Source: Phanerodontia chrysosporium (lineage: Eukaryota > Basidiomycota > Agaricomycetes > Polyporales > Phanerochaetaceae). Taken from it: a DNA stretch of 64,000 bases. Both the position numbers and the translations under genes were made by a program. The notes under the pieces were generated by a model that was not told the DNA's origin, ran no database searches, and saw only the letters and a list, made by a program, of their open reading frames with translations. The stretch covers positions 868,001-932,000 of the forward strand of contig MJGA01000001.1 in NCBI GenBank assembly GCA_001910725.1, given 5' to 3'. Below, one piece after another: positions 10,810 to 22,946 of the stretch. Position 1 is the first letter of the stretch. Each line of letters opens with the position of its first letter.

Positions 10810-11682
10810 CACGCTCGGGATCTCCTGTAGAGTTCTGCGACAGGTTTTCAGTCAAACGAAACAGACGGTGTTCCGTGCATATCATGAGCGTGTCCGAAGA
10901 GGAGCAGTTCGGATATAGTATCGACAGCAATGTATATGGGAGGCTTCTATCTGTTGATCTTCTCTGTGTACCAGACGCTATTGGTGGCATACTCCTCAGG
11001 TGCTATAGGCTCGTCCTACGCAGGGTTAATAGTAAGTGGATTGAGAGTTACACGCGACTCACCGATTGGCCCCGCTCGTGTCCCGTCAACCGCTTGTCAC
11101 GTTCCATCATCATCTCGTCCCAAGCGTCGATGTGGTAGCGGACGGGCTACACAAGCAAGAGTATTGGCCTGATTATCTACGTGCTCCGGCGCAGAGACGC
11201 ACCTTGCCCTGGTTCTGGGCCCTCTTCGAGACGTTCAACAGCGTGCCCGCTGCGGCGAACATGGTCGTAACGAGACCTATGTATAGCGTGAGCAAGACTG
11301 ACACTATGCAGTAATGTGTTTTACTGTGTACCGAACGGAATGAGAGCCTCCCATGGCACCGGCATGTTGGGCAGAATTCGAGTTCGAGGAGAGTGTGGAA
11401 GCCGAGCGGGGTGAGTAGGACGAAAGCGGGGCGCTAATTTCCGGTGATAACGCTTTTGGAAGGTCTACAAGATCACCCTTGCGATCTCCAGCTGCTATCG
11501 GCTGGCCTTCGTGTCGGCGAATCACATCGCGTATATTGTGCACAAGGCAAGAGCAGAGTACTCGTCTGCATTATAGTTTACATGAAGCGAATAGATGACG
11601 GATGCAGTGCTATGAGGTGTGAATGAATGCGATGTAGATGCAAATACGAATATCTAACTGTCCGAGGAACGTAGTCAAGATT
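10810..11682. other. Interval without a recognised gene
   Basis: It holds the 3' ends of the two convergent flanking genes. On the + strand near 10930-11030 there is a hydrophobic, membrane-like stretch (beginning Gly-Gly-Phe-Tyr-Leu-Leu-Ile-Phe). An open frame at 11066-11314 with a WPDYLRAPAQRRTLPWFWAL segment follows. I could not join them into a plausible gene. It may be a decayed membrane-protein gene or chance. Confidence 0.35.
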
Positions 11683-13507
11683 TCAAACAACAAACGGATC
11701 AGCCATATCCGCAACTACCTCCCCCGTAGTCTTCTCCGCTAACCTTCTTTTCGCCGAATCCTTACTATTCGTGACAGTCAGCTTCGGCGCGGGCTTTACC
11801 GTGGCTGCGGTGCGCACTGGGCCACGGGGACCGGTCGCAGCAGGTATCTTCCTCGGGGGCACCTTGTTCTCTCCAACCTTGGTCGTGACAGGACGAAGGG
11901 CTGCTGTATTCGACTTTGGCTTGGTTTCCACGAGCCGCTTCTTCACGACACTCGTGTCGTCGGCTTCCTCCGCTCCGACACCTTCATTTGCAGAAGACTC
12001 GCCCTTGCTGCTCTGTTTCCGCGTGACGAGTGGTGCGCGGACAGAGGGGCGAGTAGGTGCGGCCTTCGCACGTATAGTGTCCTGTGTGCCACTCCGTTCC
12101 CGCATGACAGGGCGTGCGACTTTGTTCAGGCGCGCTGGGGAAGGCAACCGCCGCTTCTTCGCGGTGGACGGAGAACCGTCCAGAGAGGGGGCAGAGGCGT
12201 CAGAATTCGTACGGGTTCGCAGAGGGGAGTCATAGTCAGTGGTGCTAATACCGGTAGACTCGTCGTATGAGTCGTCGTCTATGGTGGCCGTCATTCCAGA
12301 CACGTTCATGATGCGGGATAACGGATAAGGCGTGCGAAGGGTGACATTGAAGTCGTCTTCATCATCCTCGTATTGCTCGTCGATTTCCATGTCGTCGTCG
12401 ATATGAACCCCCGTACGTGCTTCGCGGTCGTCGCTCAAGTTGTCATCGGAGTCGGGGTTCAGGGACTCACGCGACAACTGGAGCGACCGCCGAAAACCCT
12501 GCTGAGACTCCTTTGCGGCGCCCGCCAGGACGTCATCCAGAGAAGGAATGGAGTCAGAGGGTAGTCCAGATACGTTAGATGGCGGGCTAGCGGGCCACGC
12601 AGAGGGGAAAGCTTCGTATTGGCGCCATTCATCGACATACTTTGGTTTCTTCACGCGGTCTTCGGCGGGAGGAGTAGGCAGCCCGACAGTTGGACGAGGA
12701 GGCGAGTCTTGATATGCGGACGCCGATGGCTGCGAGATCTCTGGAGCTGCCTTCGGGGTTGCGTATATACTCACTTCAGGAGAAGGAGGCTCCGCGGCGG
12801 CCTTGATGTGTGCATTGTGCAGAGCGCGCCGCCTCGTGCGTGTTTCGCCATGCTCTGTAGGGCCTTTCTGCTGCTTTTCCTCTTCCTCCACAGGGCTTGC
12901 CGGTTCCGCGGGTTCCTGTGGTGCCGCCCGTTTCCGTAGTATCCACCGATTCCATACAGTGTCGAACATAGATGATATCAAGTGGAACGGCACAGCGCAT
13001 AGAAGGAAGAGAAGGTCCCCGACTTGAGTTATAAACTCGAGGACTGAGTCCAGCGTAGCTGCGTACGGCTTCACGAGTGGGCGCAAGATGTGCAGGTAGA
13101 CGGGTTCGGCTCCCTGTATTCATGAGCGGTTTGTCATACAACACTTTACATAGATGTTGAACATACCTTTGCGCGAGTGAGCAGGAAGAACAATACGATT
13201 GCAGCTTTGATTTCACTGTAGAAAGGGATGAACATCCCTACGATGCCATCTATCGTGCGCTCGTAGGCGGCATAGCAACACTGGAGGACATCAGGATACA
13301 ATCCTACCCATTTCTGCTAAAGTAACCCACCCATACTAGCCATATTGCTAGACACCCCTTCATCGCACGTTTCCTTTGGCTCATGGCACGCATTGTGGGC
13401 TGCCCTCCATTGCGTGGGGACCCAGGAGGCGGTTTCAAAGTTTTGAACGTGTCATACACGTTCAGGGCAACATAGCAGAGTCGAAGGATTGGAACGACGA
13501 GACCCAT
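11683..13507 (-). CDS. TB2/DP1/HVA22 (REEP/Yop1-like) membrane-shaping protein with long disordered tail
   Basis: Predicted ER-tubule shaping protein. The start (ATG complementary to 13505-13507) opens a domain with the TB2/DP1/HVA22 pattern: an N-terminal hydrophobic hairpin, CLAIWLVWCCYAAYERTID across the first intron, and FIPFYSEIKAAIVLFFLLTR, which is the family's most conserved block. A second intron follows (about 13170-13132). Then comes an amphipathic or hydrophobic segment (RPLVKPYAATLDSVLEFITQ). The remaining 400 or so residues are low-complexity, rich in Ser, Pro, Ala, Glu and Arg, with acidic clusters near 12350-12480 and a basic Lys/Arg/Ala-rich end. Yop1 and REEP5 are under 200 residues, so this tail is an extra regulatory or scaffold region, as in some basidiomycete REEPs. 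Stop at 11683-11685. Confidence 0.85.
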
Positions 13508-13844
13508 GTCAGCGTGATCTAGCTAAGTGTCGGCGGCACAAGACCAGATACAGCGTCGTTGCCGTCGACGTGTCCGTGAGCTGCGCAGTGACGGCACAGA
13601 CGAGGATGAGAAAAAGCCAGATGTATAAGTTAGAGTGGTTGGTACCCGGATTGCGGTACAGGATGGCAGTATGTCGTCCGAAGCGGTGGTGGATGTGAAA
13701 CCGACGACAGGTCGGTGGTGGTTCGTCCCGGCGAGAGCGCGTTCTTTGTTGGCGCCGGAATGGTGCGCGCGCCACGAGGTAGGTCACGTGTCCGAGACTC
13801 CCAGAAAGGGAAGCGCTCAACACGCAGGTTCGACCATTACCACC

Positions 13845-14518
13845 ATGCCCAAGATTCGCACAACGAGGACGAAGAAGCCCCCAGAGGGCTTTGAGGACAT
13901 TGAAGGCGTGCGTAAGACGACTTCTATGTGGCTATGATGCTCGTTCTCTGACACATGTTGGCCCGCCATTAGATCCTCGATGACTACGCCAAGAAGATGC
14001 GCGATGCGGAGAACGAGTCTCACGAGGGCAAGCGCAAGGCCGAGTCGCTATGGCCTATCATGAGAATAGCTCACACTCGCTCAAGGTATATCTATGAGCT
14101 CTATTACAAGCGGGAGGCCATCAGCAGAGAGTTGTATGACTGGCTGTTGAAGGAAGGCTATGCGGACGCAAAGTAAGCACTGCAGTCAAGCGTTGTGTGA
14201 TGCGTACTCATTCTTCGTAGCCTTATCGCCAAATGGAAGAAACCTGGCTATGAGAAACTCTGTTGCCTTCGTTGCATCCAGACAAGGGTGAGTGTTGTGT
14301 CATTTGACAATGATCCAGGCTCATCACTCGTCCAGGATATGAACTATCAAGGTTCGACCTGCATTTGCCGTGTGCCCAAAGCGCAAGTTCGTCCAGGGAC
14401 GGTAGTCGAATGTGTCCATTGCGGTGAGTGCAAACGCGAATGTCCTCGTACAGAAGGTTTGGCTGACGTGCGCTGTGTTTTACGTCTAGGATGCCGTGGC
14501 TGCAGCTCCGACTCCTAA
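13845..14518 (+). CDS. BUD31: Bud31/G10 splicing factor
   Basis: Predicted nuclear component of the Prp19-associated (NineTeen complex-related) spliceosomal machinery. The protein is about 147 residues, the usual size. It starts [20 protein letters not shown] and continues through the conserved helical part ([52 protein letters not shown]). It ends in the cysteine-rich zinc cluster ([32 protein letters not shown]) with the stop at 14516-14518. Four introns of about 50 bases (near 13910-13973, 14175-14219, 14287-14334 and 14424-14489) join in frame. It is divergently oriented from the REEP gene, with 337 bases between the two start codons, so the promoters share that interval. Confidence 0.95.
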
Positions 14519-14915
14519 TCGTAACGTCTCGTGTCCGCCTGCTTGTACCTCAGCTGTATAGTATAGTATGTCTTACAATAGAACCGGGATTAGCCTGCTT
14601 GGAACAAACGCCGGAGAAGGTCTGATGGAAGCTGCCGAGAGAAGGTGCGCCTCCTGCACGGAGAACTTGTGCGAGCTTTCTTGAGGCGACGACGCCCGCC
14701 AGGCACCCGCCGTGTGTTTTGTCGGTGCTAGGGGCTTAGAACGCCAGCGAAAGCCAGGGTCCGCCTCTTGGCCACTCCAAGACCTATGAGCGCCGAATCT
14801 CAGAGCGGCTGCGGCCCCCCATTTATATCCAATGGCGTTGGTACCGCTTGCCGGACCAAACACTCGCGAGCGGGACTGAGACAACAGCTACTCATCTCTC
14901 TTCCCAACTACCATC
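14519..14915. other. Intergenic interval, promoter of the K+/H+ antiporter
   Basis: No coding signal is supported. It contains the BUD31 3' end and, near its right end, a TATA-like TTTATAT overlapping a CCAAT box. Confidence 0.5.
14829..14833 (+). promoter_or_regulatory. CCAAT box upstream of the antiporter gene
   Basis: CCAAT directly follows a TTTATAT sequence (14822-14828), 83 bases before the start codon at 14916. Such boxes bind the HAP/NF-Y complex in fungi; use here is inferred from position only. Confidence 0.4.
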
Positions 14916-17895
14916 ATGGGTGTCTTGACGAGGCAGCTCCTAGAGGTGGTCGATGTGTACACTCGGAGTCGCAGGGCAGAGGCTCCTGAGCAGGTGTGTC
15001 CTCTTACAGTGTGCATACACAGCATGCTAACCAACGGATGCGCCACTAGGCGGGCATCTTCGCTGGAGACAATCCAGCCGCCTACAACACCAACGACCCT
15101 ATACGACTATGGGTCATCCAAGTTAGTACGTGCTACCCTCCTCTCTAGACTACGCAGATGCCCATGCAATATTAAACCCAGTCATCATCATCGGCGTGAC
15201 CCAGATTCTCGCATTGTTCCTTTCACGTATACGCCAGCCAAGAGTCATCGCAGAAGTCATCGGGGGTGTCTTACTTGGACCTTCCGTCATGGGCCGCATT
15301 CCAAACTTCTCAAACACCATCTTCCCGGCGTTGTCCTTGCCTATGCTCAACTTGACCTCCACCATCGGCCTCGTCCTCTTTCTGTTCCTCGTAGGCCTTG
15401 AGATCGATGTCCGAATTATTCAACGGAACTACAAGGCCTCCATGCTTATTTCTGCGGCCGGCCTTGTTATCCCCCTTGGTCTAGGCGCGGCTCTTGGCGT
15501 TCCTATCTACCACCAGTTTGTCGATCCATCGGTCAACTACGGCTATTTCCTGCTCTTCGTGGCTGTGGCCATCGGCATCACCGCATTCCCTGTACTCTGC
15601 CGCATCTTGACCGAGCTGAAGCTCCTGGAGGACACCGTTGGTGTTGTCGTCCTCGCAGCCGGAGTCGGGAACGACGTACGTCATGCCTAATTTCTGCGCA
15701 GCTGTGTTTGCTCACATATTTTTAGGTTGTGGGGTGGATTTTACTCGCACTGTCCGTCGCCCTTGTCAATGCTGACAGCGGACTCACCGCTCTCTGGGTG
15801 CTTCTCACCGCCGTTGGCTACACTATCTTCTTGCTTGTTCCGGTCCGCTGGGCCTTCCGTTGGGTTGCCCGTCGCACGGGCAGCTTGGAGAGCGGACACC
15901 CGTCAACATTAATGATGACTATTACCCTCGTCCTCGTCTTCATATCGGCTTTCTTCACAGACATCATCGGTATACACGCCATTTTTGGCGGTTTCCTCGC
16001 TGGCTTGATCATCCCGAAGGACAACGGATTCGCCATTTCATTAGTGGAGAAGCTGGAAGACTTAGTCTCGTTGCTCTTCCTCCCTTTGGTAAGCTAGCCA
16101 TTTACTCACATTTGTATCACCACAACTAATGTACTCGGCAGTACTTCGCGTTTTCAGGCCTGAAGACCAACTTGGGTCTTCTGGACAACGGCGTAACCTG
16201 GGGGTACACCATTCTTATATGCACCGTCGCTTTCTTCTCCAAGTTCCTGGGATGTGCTGTGACCGCCAAACTTTGCGGTTTTACCTGGCGCGAATCCGGT
16301 GCCGTCGGCTCCCTTATGAGTTGCAAGGGTCTGGTTGAACTCATCGTCCTCAACGTCGGACTGTCGGCCGGTATTTTGGATACACGAACATTCTCGATGT
16401 TCGTCCTCCACGCCCTGGTCCTGACCTTCATGACGACGCCCCTCACTCTCCTCTTCTACCCAACAAAATATCGTACCAGAGCTCTGGCTGTCAGCAAAAC
16501 CCGCAACGGTTCCCAGCTGGGTGTCGAGGGTGGCCAGCATTCGTACTTCAGGGACGCCATCAAGACCAGGTTCTCCATGGTCGTCGACAGAATTGAGCAG
16601 CTGCCCACTTTAATGACCCTCACCCTGCTCCTCCAGCCTTCCTCCTCTGCCATACCGCCCAGTCCTGTCGTCAGCGACTCTGCATCGGGCAAGGAGAAAG
16701 ACGGCATACCTCCCTCACCTCCAGGTCTCACGTACTCTGCGGCACCATCTCCTGCAGTTTCGCTTGACGTTCTCCGCTTAATCGAGCTCACAGACCGTAC
16801 GTCAGCCGTGCTCAAGTCCCAATCTGCCGACATGCTGGCGCAAAGCGATCCTATCCTCTCTGTCATTCGCACGTTTGGTTATCTCAACCGCATGGTTGTC
16901 TCTACTGCCCTCGCTGTTGTCGGCTACGAGGAGTTTGCGTCCTACGTCGCCAGCTTCACGAGAGATGTATCTTCGCAGCTACTCATCCTGCCTTGGAGCA
17001 ACAGTACGCCTCTCTCCGACGACTCAGCAGCCGACATCCAGACAGTGCCTGCCTCATCGGCGCCTTCAACGCCTTCCATTCCCAGCCCCTTCGACTCGTT
17101 CTTTGGCCAGAGCAGCGTCCGGGGCGGAGCGCAGAACGCATCGGTTGCGCAGATCCAGTTCTTCCGGAGAATGTTCATGAGCGCCACTACAGACGTTGCG
17201 CTCTACATCGATCGCGGCCTATCGCAGCCTGTTGACCTCCAGAACAGCACACACATCTTCCTTCCCTTTCTTGGCGGACCTGATGACCGCTCGGCATTGT
17301 CGCTCGTCGTCCAACTCTGTCTTAATCCGTCTGTGACGGCTACTGTGGTCCGCTACTTCAAGACAGAGTCAAATGACTTGTCGCCAGTGTCGACGATGGA
17401 GGAGATGAAGAAGCAGCCTCTGCATTTGGTAAGTCCTCCCTATCTTTCATGGGCGCGGCGCCCGTTAATATGAGTACCTAGTCCAACGTGCAGGACACCG
17501 TTTATGCGCTCAGGGACACTCAGACGCAGCTGGCATGTCAGTCCGCCGACAACCTTCTGTGGGACAGGTACACTCGGTCCGCGGTCCCTGAATTCGCCAC
17601 CGCGTTGCAACGGATCAGCTTCCGCGAAGAACACACCCCATTGGTCCTACACTCTATCAACGACGACGCGGCGCAAGCTGTGTCACAGCACGCCGAATCG
17701 AGACTACTCGTCGTCGTAGGCAGGTCGCGGAGGATGGCCGTTGAGTCGCACGCTCAGGAGCTGCAGGTTCTGCTGTCCGAGAAGGGCACCTCGCTGGGTC
17801 CGGAGTTTGCGAAGACGTTTGGAGACGTTGGCTCAGCGTTGGTGGCCGGCAACGTGAACGCTAGCCTGCTCATTTTGCAGGCGTTCCTCTCTTAA
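14916..17895 (+). CDS. K+/H+ antiporter, Kha1-type (CPA2 family)
   Basis: Predicted endomembrane monovalent cation/proton antiporter of about 890 residues, close in size to yeast Kha1. After a short N-terminal exon and AGIFAGDNPAAYN, the Na_H_exchanger domain spans roughly 15180-16480. It has many hydrophobic helices, including QPRVIAEVIGGVLLGPS, GLVLFLFLVGLEID, AFPVLCRILTELKLL followed by GVGND, FTDIIGIHAIFGGFLAGLIIP and SCKGLVELIVLNVGL. The C-terminal half (about 16480-17895) is a cytosolic region with a Ser/Pro-rich linker and a USP-like end (SRLLVVVGRSRRMAV). Introns at about 14994-15050, 15126-15179, 15676-15725, 16089-16141 and 17430-17481 join in frame. The aspartate in GVGND at the ion path is split by no error. 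Stop at 17893-17895. Confidence 0.92.
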
Positions 17896-18461
17896 TGAAC
17901 CCCTGATGCTACGATCTCCCATGATCGACGATGCTAATGACTTTGATTGCCTCTCGTAGTGGTCACTTTGGTTTCTTTCCGGTGTATTATATCCTTGGAT
18001 GTTGGACGGATGCTTTCTGCAATGCTATGAGAGTCTGATACACAAGCGGGGGGCCAAAAGCGGAGTGAATTAACTGTGAAGCGTCGGGCGTCTAATCGTT
18101 GTTGAACAGGTTGCACAGCAACCACGACCTCGCTTTGGGACGTGAACGCTTTGTGGTCCAGAGCCTCGTTTTCGCAACGTTGCTCGCCCCGCACTCGTCG
18201 AACTTTTCCATCCTGCGAGTCCTCGCGGAGCTCACCTGTGTAAGTCCCAGAGGGATGCACTGCGTCTGCGTAATCGCTTTCAGCTCCCGCTCACCCAGTC
18301 CCATACGCTAGGAATTCGAGGGTGAGTAATTTCCCGGGTTTCCGACGCGCTGCACGGCTGAATCTCTTCCACCCTCCCCAACGCGCCTTACGCGCACTCC
18401 TCATTCCCGCCGCGTAGCCCTACGTCACGAGACCGCGATATATTGTTGAAACGACCGTGAC
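17896..18461. other. Intergenic interval
   Basis: It is about 570 bases between two same-strand genes. No supported exon; a TATATT sequence lies about 20 bases before the next start codon, too close to be a clear TATA box. Confidence 0.45.
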
Positions 18462-19289
18462 ATGTCACCGACACGAAAGCGTCCAGAGTGCCGCACTTGT
18501 AACATGCCAATGGCCGGTCACAGGCGTCCCCACGGCTGGCCGATCTGCCCTCCGAGACATTCGCCAAGTCCGGGCGTCGGGAAATCGCGAGAACCCACCC
18601 CAGAGTTCGTCCCGCGCATTGGAGGCACCTATCACTTCAAGAACCCAAACTACATCGAGAATTTTACCCATTCACCCCCGCCAGAAGCCCGAAGAGAGCG
18701 CACCGGCTCTCCCTGCACCTGGGTGTCGACAGAGCCCGCCGACGACATTCCAGGGCCGTCTACATCCCCCAACGACCAGTTACGTCGACAACGCCCTGCC
18801 CAGGAGCTCGAGTTGGTGGGGTACACCGCTTCTCAAGCCTCGATGTCGAGTATCACGTCCTCTACTACCGCACGCATCCGCCGTACGCTGTCGACGTTCA
18901 TCACCAACAGCGTCCCCGCCGTAACGCTCTTCTCGGCGCCGCGAGAGAATGTACAAGTGCTCACCAAGACAGCTCGTCTCAACGGTCTCTATACGGGGAT
19001 CATGCGGAAACCAGATGCAAAGGAGGAGCAGAGTAGTGAGGGTCTGGGGCGGAAACACTCGTGGTGGGTGTTGATGGGGAGGGACCCGGACGCGGTGGAG
19101 CACCTGATGAACCTCCAGGAGCGAGAGACGATGGCGCGCCTCGAAGGGCGTTGCAACAGCAACGCCCACTGTACCCAAGTTGCGTATCCACCACATCAGA
19201 CAGGGCTGACCACGGCACAGCTGGTCGTGTGTTGTTTCTGCAGCTTCGTAGGGGGGGCCTTTATCTGGTTGATTTTGTGTAGCATATAG
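18462..19289 (+). CDS. Uncharacterised tail-anchored protein with CCHC-like knuckle (copy A)
   Basis: Intronless frame of 275 residues; function unknown. Near the N-terminus is C-x2-C-x6-H-x8-C followed by Pro (CRTCNMPMAGHRRPHGWPIC), which could bind zinc. A Pro/Ser/Arg-rich linker follows. A more ordered part (about residues 145-215) contains VLTKTARLNGLYTGIMRKP, then WVLMGRDPDAVEHLMNL. The last 25 residues are hydrophobic and cysteine-rich, ending in a short tail, so a C-terminal membrane anchor is likely. The gene at 26260 has the same order of elements and matching positions, so the two are probably paralogues. The start at 18462 is the first ATG of the frame. It is convergent with the Utp8-like gene. 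This may be a basidiomycete-restricted family. Confidence 0.75.
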   Translation: MSPTRKRPECRTCNMPMAGHRRPHGWPICPPRHSPSPGVGKSREPTPEFVPRIGGTYHFKNPNYIENFTHSPPPEARRERTGSPCTWVSTEPADDIPGPSTSPNDQLRRQRPAQELELVGYTASQASMSSITSSTTARIRRTLSTFITNSVPAVTLFSAPRENVQVLTKTARLNGLYTGIMRKPDAKEEQSSEGLGRKHSWWVLMGRDPDAVEHLMNLQERETMARLEGRCNSNAHCTQVAYPPHQTGLTTAQLVVCCFCSFVGGAFIWLILCSI

Positions 19290-19693
19290 GAATTCCGCTT
19301 CTGTCTTCTTGTTATCATCTGTTTTGCTGTTTGTGGGTAAGTCTCACAGCGTTTTCACCCAATCATCGCTGATTCGCTCTACTTGTCCCAGGTGCTAGTA
19401 AACTGCTGTCGTCCGTTAATACGGGAATCTCTGCTAGCTGTCTCTGTCGCACATTTTCTCTTCTTTGTTGCTCATCTAAATCCTCTCCCGACGAACCCTT
19501 GTACCCATAATACCTATGAACCCTCCCTGCTCTATTTTCTACATCTAGCTCTTTTTCACCTCCTCATCTTCCTTGTCGCGATATAGCCCCATGTTACCTA
19601 TGCCCCTATGACCGGAAATAAATAAAATTTCGTCTCGCTCTCAACCACATCAGGCGTGACGATAAGAATGAATAGTAAACGAGATATACACCA
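19290..19693. other. Convergent 3' interval
   Basis: It lies between two convergent genes. It is pyrimidine-rich with T-rich runs on the + strand and AATAAA-like sequence near 19618-19626, consistent with 3' untranslated regions. No gene is supported. Confidence 0.5.
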
Positions 19694-22484
19694 TTACAAA
19701 ATAATCTCCTCTATCTGATATGCCCCAACAGTCATACCAGCCTGCTCGTGCGCCTCCTTTCGCCGCTTCCGCCAGTCGACCTTCAAATCAGGTTTCTGAA
19801 CACCATGCGCGGCTTCGTGCACGGCCTTCGCGTGAGCACGTACGAACGGCTCAAGAGGTCCACGGAGTTGTTCGACGTCATCTGTGAACTCGAGCTCGGG
19901 CTCGAGATGTGAGAAGATGTCGCGGAGGATGGGGTGTGAGGGAGGGTACGTCAGGAAAGTGAGGAAGGACGAGTCGAGCAATGTCTGGAGGAAAGTCAAC
20001 ACCTGTCACAGCGTCAGCCAGTGGGCCTACTCAGAACGACTCATGAGGCGTACCTTTTCCAATGGTGGCAATGTGCCTTTTTGTTTGTTCTCCAGGACTG
20101 GGACAAGAGCACCGTGCAGGTCCTTCTTCGTCCGTTCTGGAAGGAGGGTGACGTCCTCCGCGCACCATGCGTCAATCCACTGGTACAATACTTGCAATAT
20201 GACTGTCAGCTCTGCAGCATCGGTGAGCTGTTGCCGTATAGCCAGGCGAAGGGCAGGCGCAGACATAGTATAGGTAGCGCAAAGTGCGAGCACTGAGGTA
20301 AGAGGGGGTACAGAAGAATCTGCACCGGCATCGACTTGCATCGCGCTGTCCGACTGGGCTTGACGAGCCGCGACAGCTGATGAATGAAGAAGCCCTACGA
20401 CGTCGGTTTCTGGGATATCGATGACGGTCTTCAAGGCGAGTAGCATCGACTCCTGTCAAGGGCCTAGTCGTTAGAGCGGAACACGAAGACGTAAGGACGT
20501 GCCACATACCCAGTCGTTACGCAACCTCAGAGCGGCGAACAGGCCTCCCTCAATCATTCCTGCACTTACGCAGCGCTGTTGCATGAGGTACCGCATGATC
20601 TTGGGTGAATACGGAATATCGGTCGACGCGTTCTTAGTTGTGCGGAGAATGATTTCCAAGGTTTGCTTCACGAATTGATAGCCAAGATGTAACTTCTTGT
20701 TCGCGCGACCGCCAGGCGCTTTTCCGCCCTCCTGCTGCGATATCCAATTGAAGAACAACTCGTCGGCCGCTTCTACTCGTTTTTGCTCCATGGCTGTCCG
20801 CATAGCACGCATGAGTTTCACCTGAGATGCCTCCAAGTTCGAGTGCGAGAGGTTGGCATCAAAGACGTTCGTCGAAGCATGAACAGTCCATTTCTCCGTC
20901 ATGGGTGCACGACCGAGTGCATTGGCGACACTTGAAACGACAGGCACCGCCAGCGGTATAACAAGAACGCTTGACCTTTGTGAGGAGTCGTCCGCTGCCG
21001 GATGTGATCCTGCTTCGCCGTTCGCAACAGCAGGTGTGGTAGCGGGAGACAAGGTTAGGATCGCCTGTGTAGTGCTGCCAGACGAGCCGCTGAGCTGCAG
21101 ACGGATGCCCTGCTTCTTCGTCCTGGTGATGGTTGACGGTATAGCCAGGGTCCGGGAAGCAAGCACGACCGAGTATTGAAGATCCCAGACTAAGAGCGTA
21201 AGCTCGGACGATGGGGAAGAGACACCAGCCAGAAGCACGTGCGAAGATCCCAACGAGAGGAGGGAGATTTCGTCACCGAATGAAGTGGCAGATTCGGAGG
21301 GGAAGGTGAGGTTGCGGAGCGTCATAGGTTTGCCCACAGATGCGAGGGCGAAATTGGAGTTTTCTAGACATTCAATTTGGAAGCAATGCCACTCTCCAGA
21401 TGGTGCTAAGGAGACGGTCAGCTCAACAAAACACTGCGTAAGACCGCAGACGACTTACTCAAGACACTCATGAAGCCTGCCGCACTGCATGACGCTCTGA
21501 GCACGACCTAGATTGAATGAGGCCATGACAACTGAAAGGGTTTCGGGAATGAACTCACGAGCTTTGGAGGAAGAGCTACGCCCCCAAGAATCTTGATTCC
21601 AGTGCGGTCTATCCCAGCCAACCGTACGCTGGTGGACTCGCCCGACTTTTGTACGGAGACGATGACGGCACCATCCTGAAGGGCTAACCGTCTCGGAACA
21701 AAAACTGCCTCGGAGCGGCTGAAGACGAAGCTGTCGACAGTCTGGGACTCTTGCTCTGGGTTGTATGAGTGCAACAATGCCAAGTCCTGGTCTGTAACGG
21801 AGATTTCTCCGTTCTCTCCGACGAAGAGGACGGTATCCGGAATTTCATTCTGGATGGACACACGAGAAACTCTGTGTGGCAGCTAGAGTCCGTCAGATGT
21901 CGGCAGCGGTAAAAGAGTAAGACGAGATACACACAGTCACAGTCTGCACAGTGACCGCAGCATCGCTTTCTCCGGATGCATTGTCCCTCCACATACGAAC
22001 TGTCTTTCCATGATCATCTGCCTTCACGCCTTGTGCAGACTCTAGTACCGCGTAGGTTGTGGACGTCTTGCGGCCGTTAACCCTTGAAGCAGGTGGACAG
22101 GTAAAGGCAGAAGAAGGGCCAAGGGTATGGGATACTACAGGATGGAGCGTGGACAACTAAATGCTTGCTGTTAGTATATGCACGGAATTGAGAAGAGCAA
22201 TCCCAATCTACAGAAATGAAACCTCAGCTCTGCAGGACATAGAAGACCAAAGCCGTACAAACGGCAAACCTAAAGAACGGGACTAAAGTAGTTATAGTAC
22301 TCACATCTAGGATGTGCACTCCATCGCCCTGTGCCGCTACCGTAACATAGCCCTCCGCGCTGCTAGTGGACGCCTGCTGATGGGTTGCGTACACATTTGG
22401 GAGCGGTTTGGAGCTTGGCCTCTTGAATCGCTTCGGTAGAACGTAGCTGGAGAGAAGATAGGGCTCGTTGACGGCGGTAGACAT
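19694..22484 (-). CDS. Probable Utp8/NOL11-like small-subunit processome protein
   Basis: Large multi-exon protein of about 800 residues; the identification is tentative. The start (complement of 22482-22484) gives MSTAVNEPYLLSSYVLPKRF. The N-terminal half is beta-rich and propeller-like (TVRMWRDNASGESDAAVTVQ, NEIPDTVLFVGENGEISVTD). The C-terminal half is helical, with AMRTAMEQKRVEAADELFFNW, YSPKIMRYLMQQRCVSAGMI, and an end of TLLDSSFLTFLTYPPSHPIL with a basic stretch. A propeller followed by a helical repeat is the layout of the t-UTP proteins Utp8 and NOL11, which act in the nucleolus in pre-rRNA transcription and 18S processing. No short diagnostic motif proves it. Introns at about 21430-21545, 21880-21935, 22156-22306, 20450-20510 and 20000-20053 fit. 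Divergent from the acyltransferase gene. Confidence 0.55.
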
Positions 22485-22946
22485 TATGAGGTGTAGTATA
22501 CAGTGAGCTGCGAACAGCGGGACTTTGCACGAAGTATCCGCACGCGTTCACGAAATTTGTGAAGCGCCCATAGGAAGGAAGCGCTTGCAGATCAAAACAG
22601 GGTTAAGGTTGTGCAGAACACTGGTCGAGCAGTGCAGGACCGAGAACAGAGCCACCACCGAGGCGTGTGATTTCGTATCGGTCGGGAGTTGCTAGCTCCA
22701 GAATCGTCAAATGACTTCGCCAGAGAGGTGTGTTTCGGGAAAGCACGGTGCAAACGTGTTAGGATCATGGCGCAGCGGGCATGCGTGTCACGGCTCGAGC
22801 TTCCGCTCTGACGCTTGGACTAGGTCTGTCGTGTTCACCACGCCGTCTACTCCAATTTGGGTCTCTGCTCTCAAAAGGCGACCTGTATACCCTACCGCCT
22901 CTCCTAGACAGCATCGCCCTACTGTTCAACCTCGATATACCTCACG
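22485..22946. other. Shared divergent promoter interval
   Basis: It is 462 bases between the starts of two divergent genes. Open frames on the + strand here overlap the acyltransferase start in other frames and carry no motif. Confidence 0.5.
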
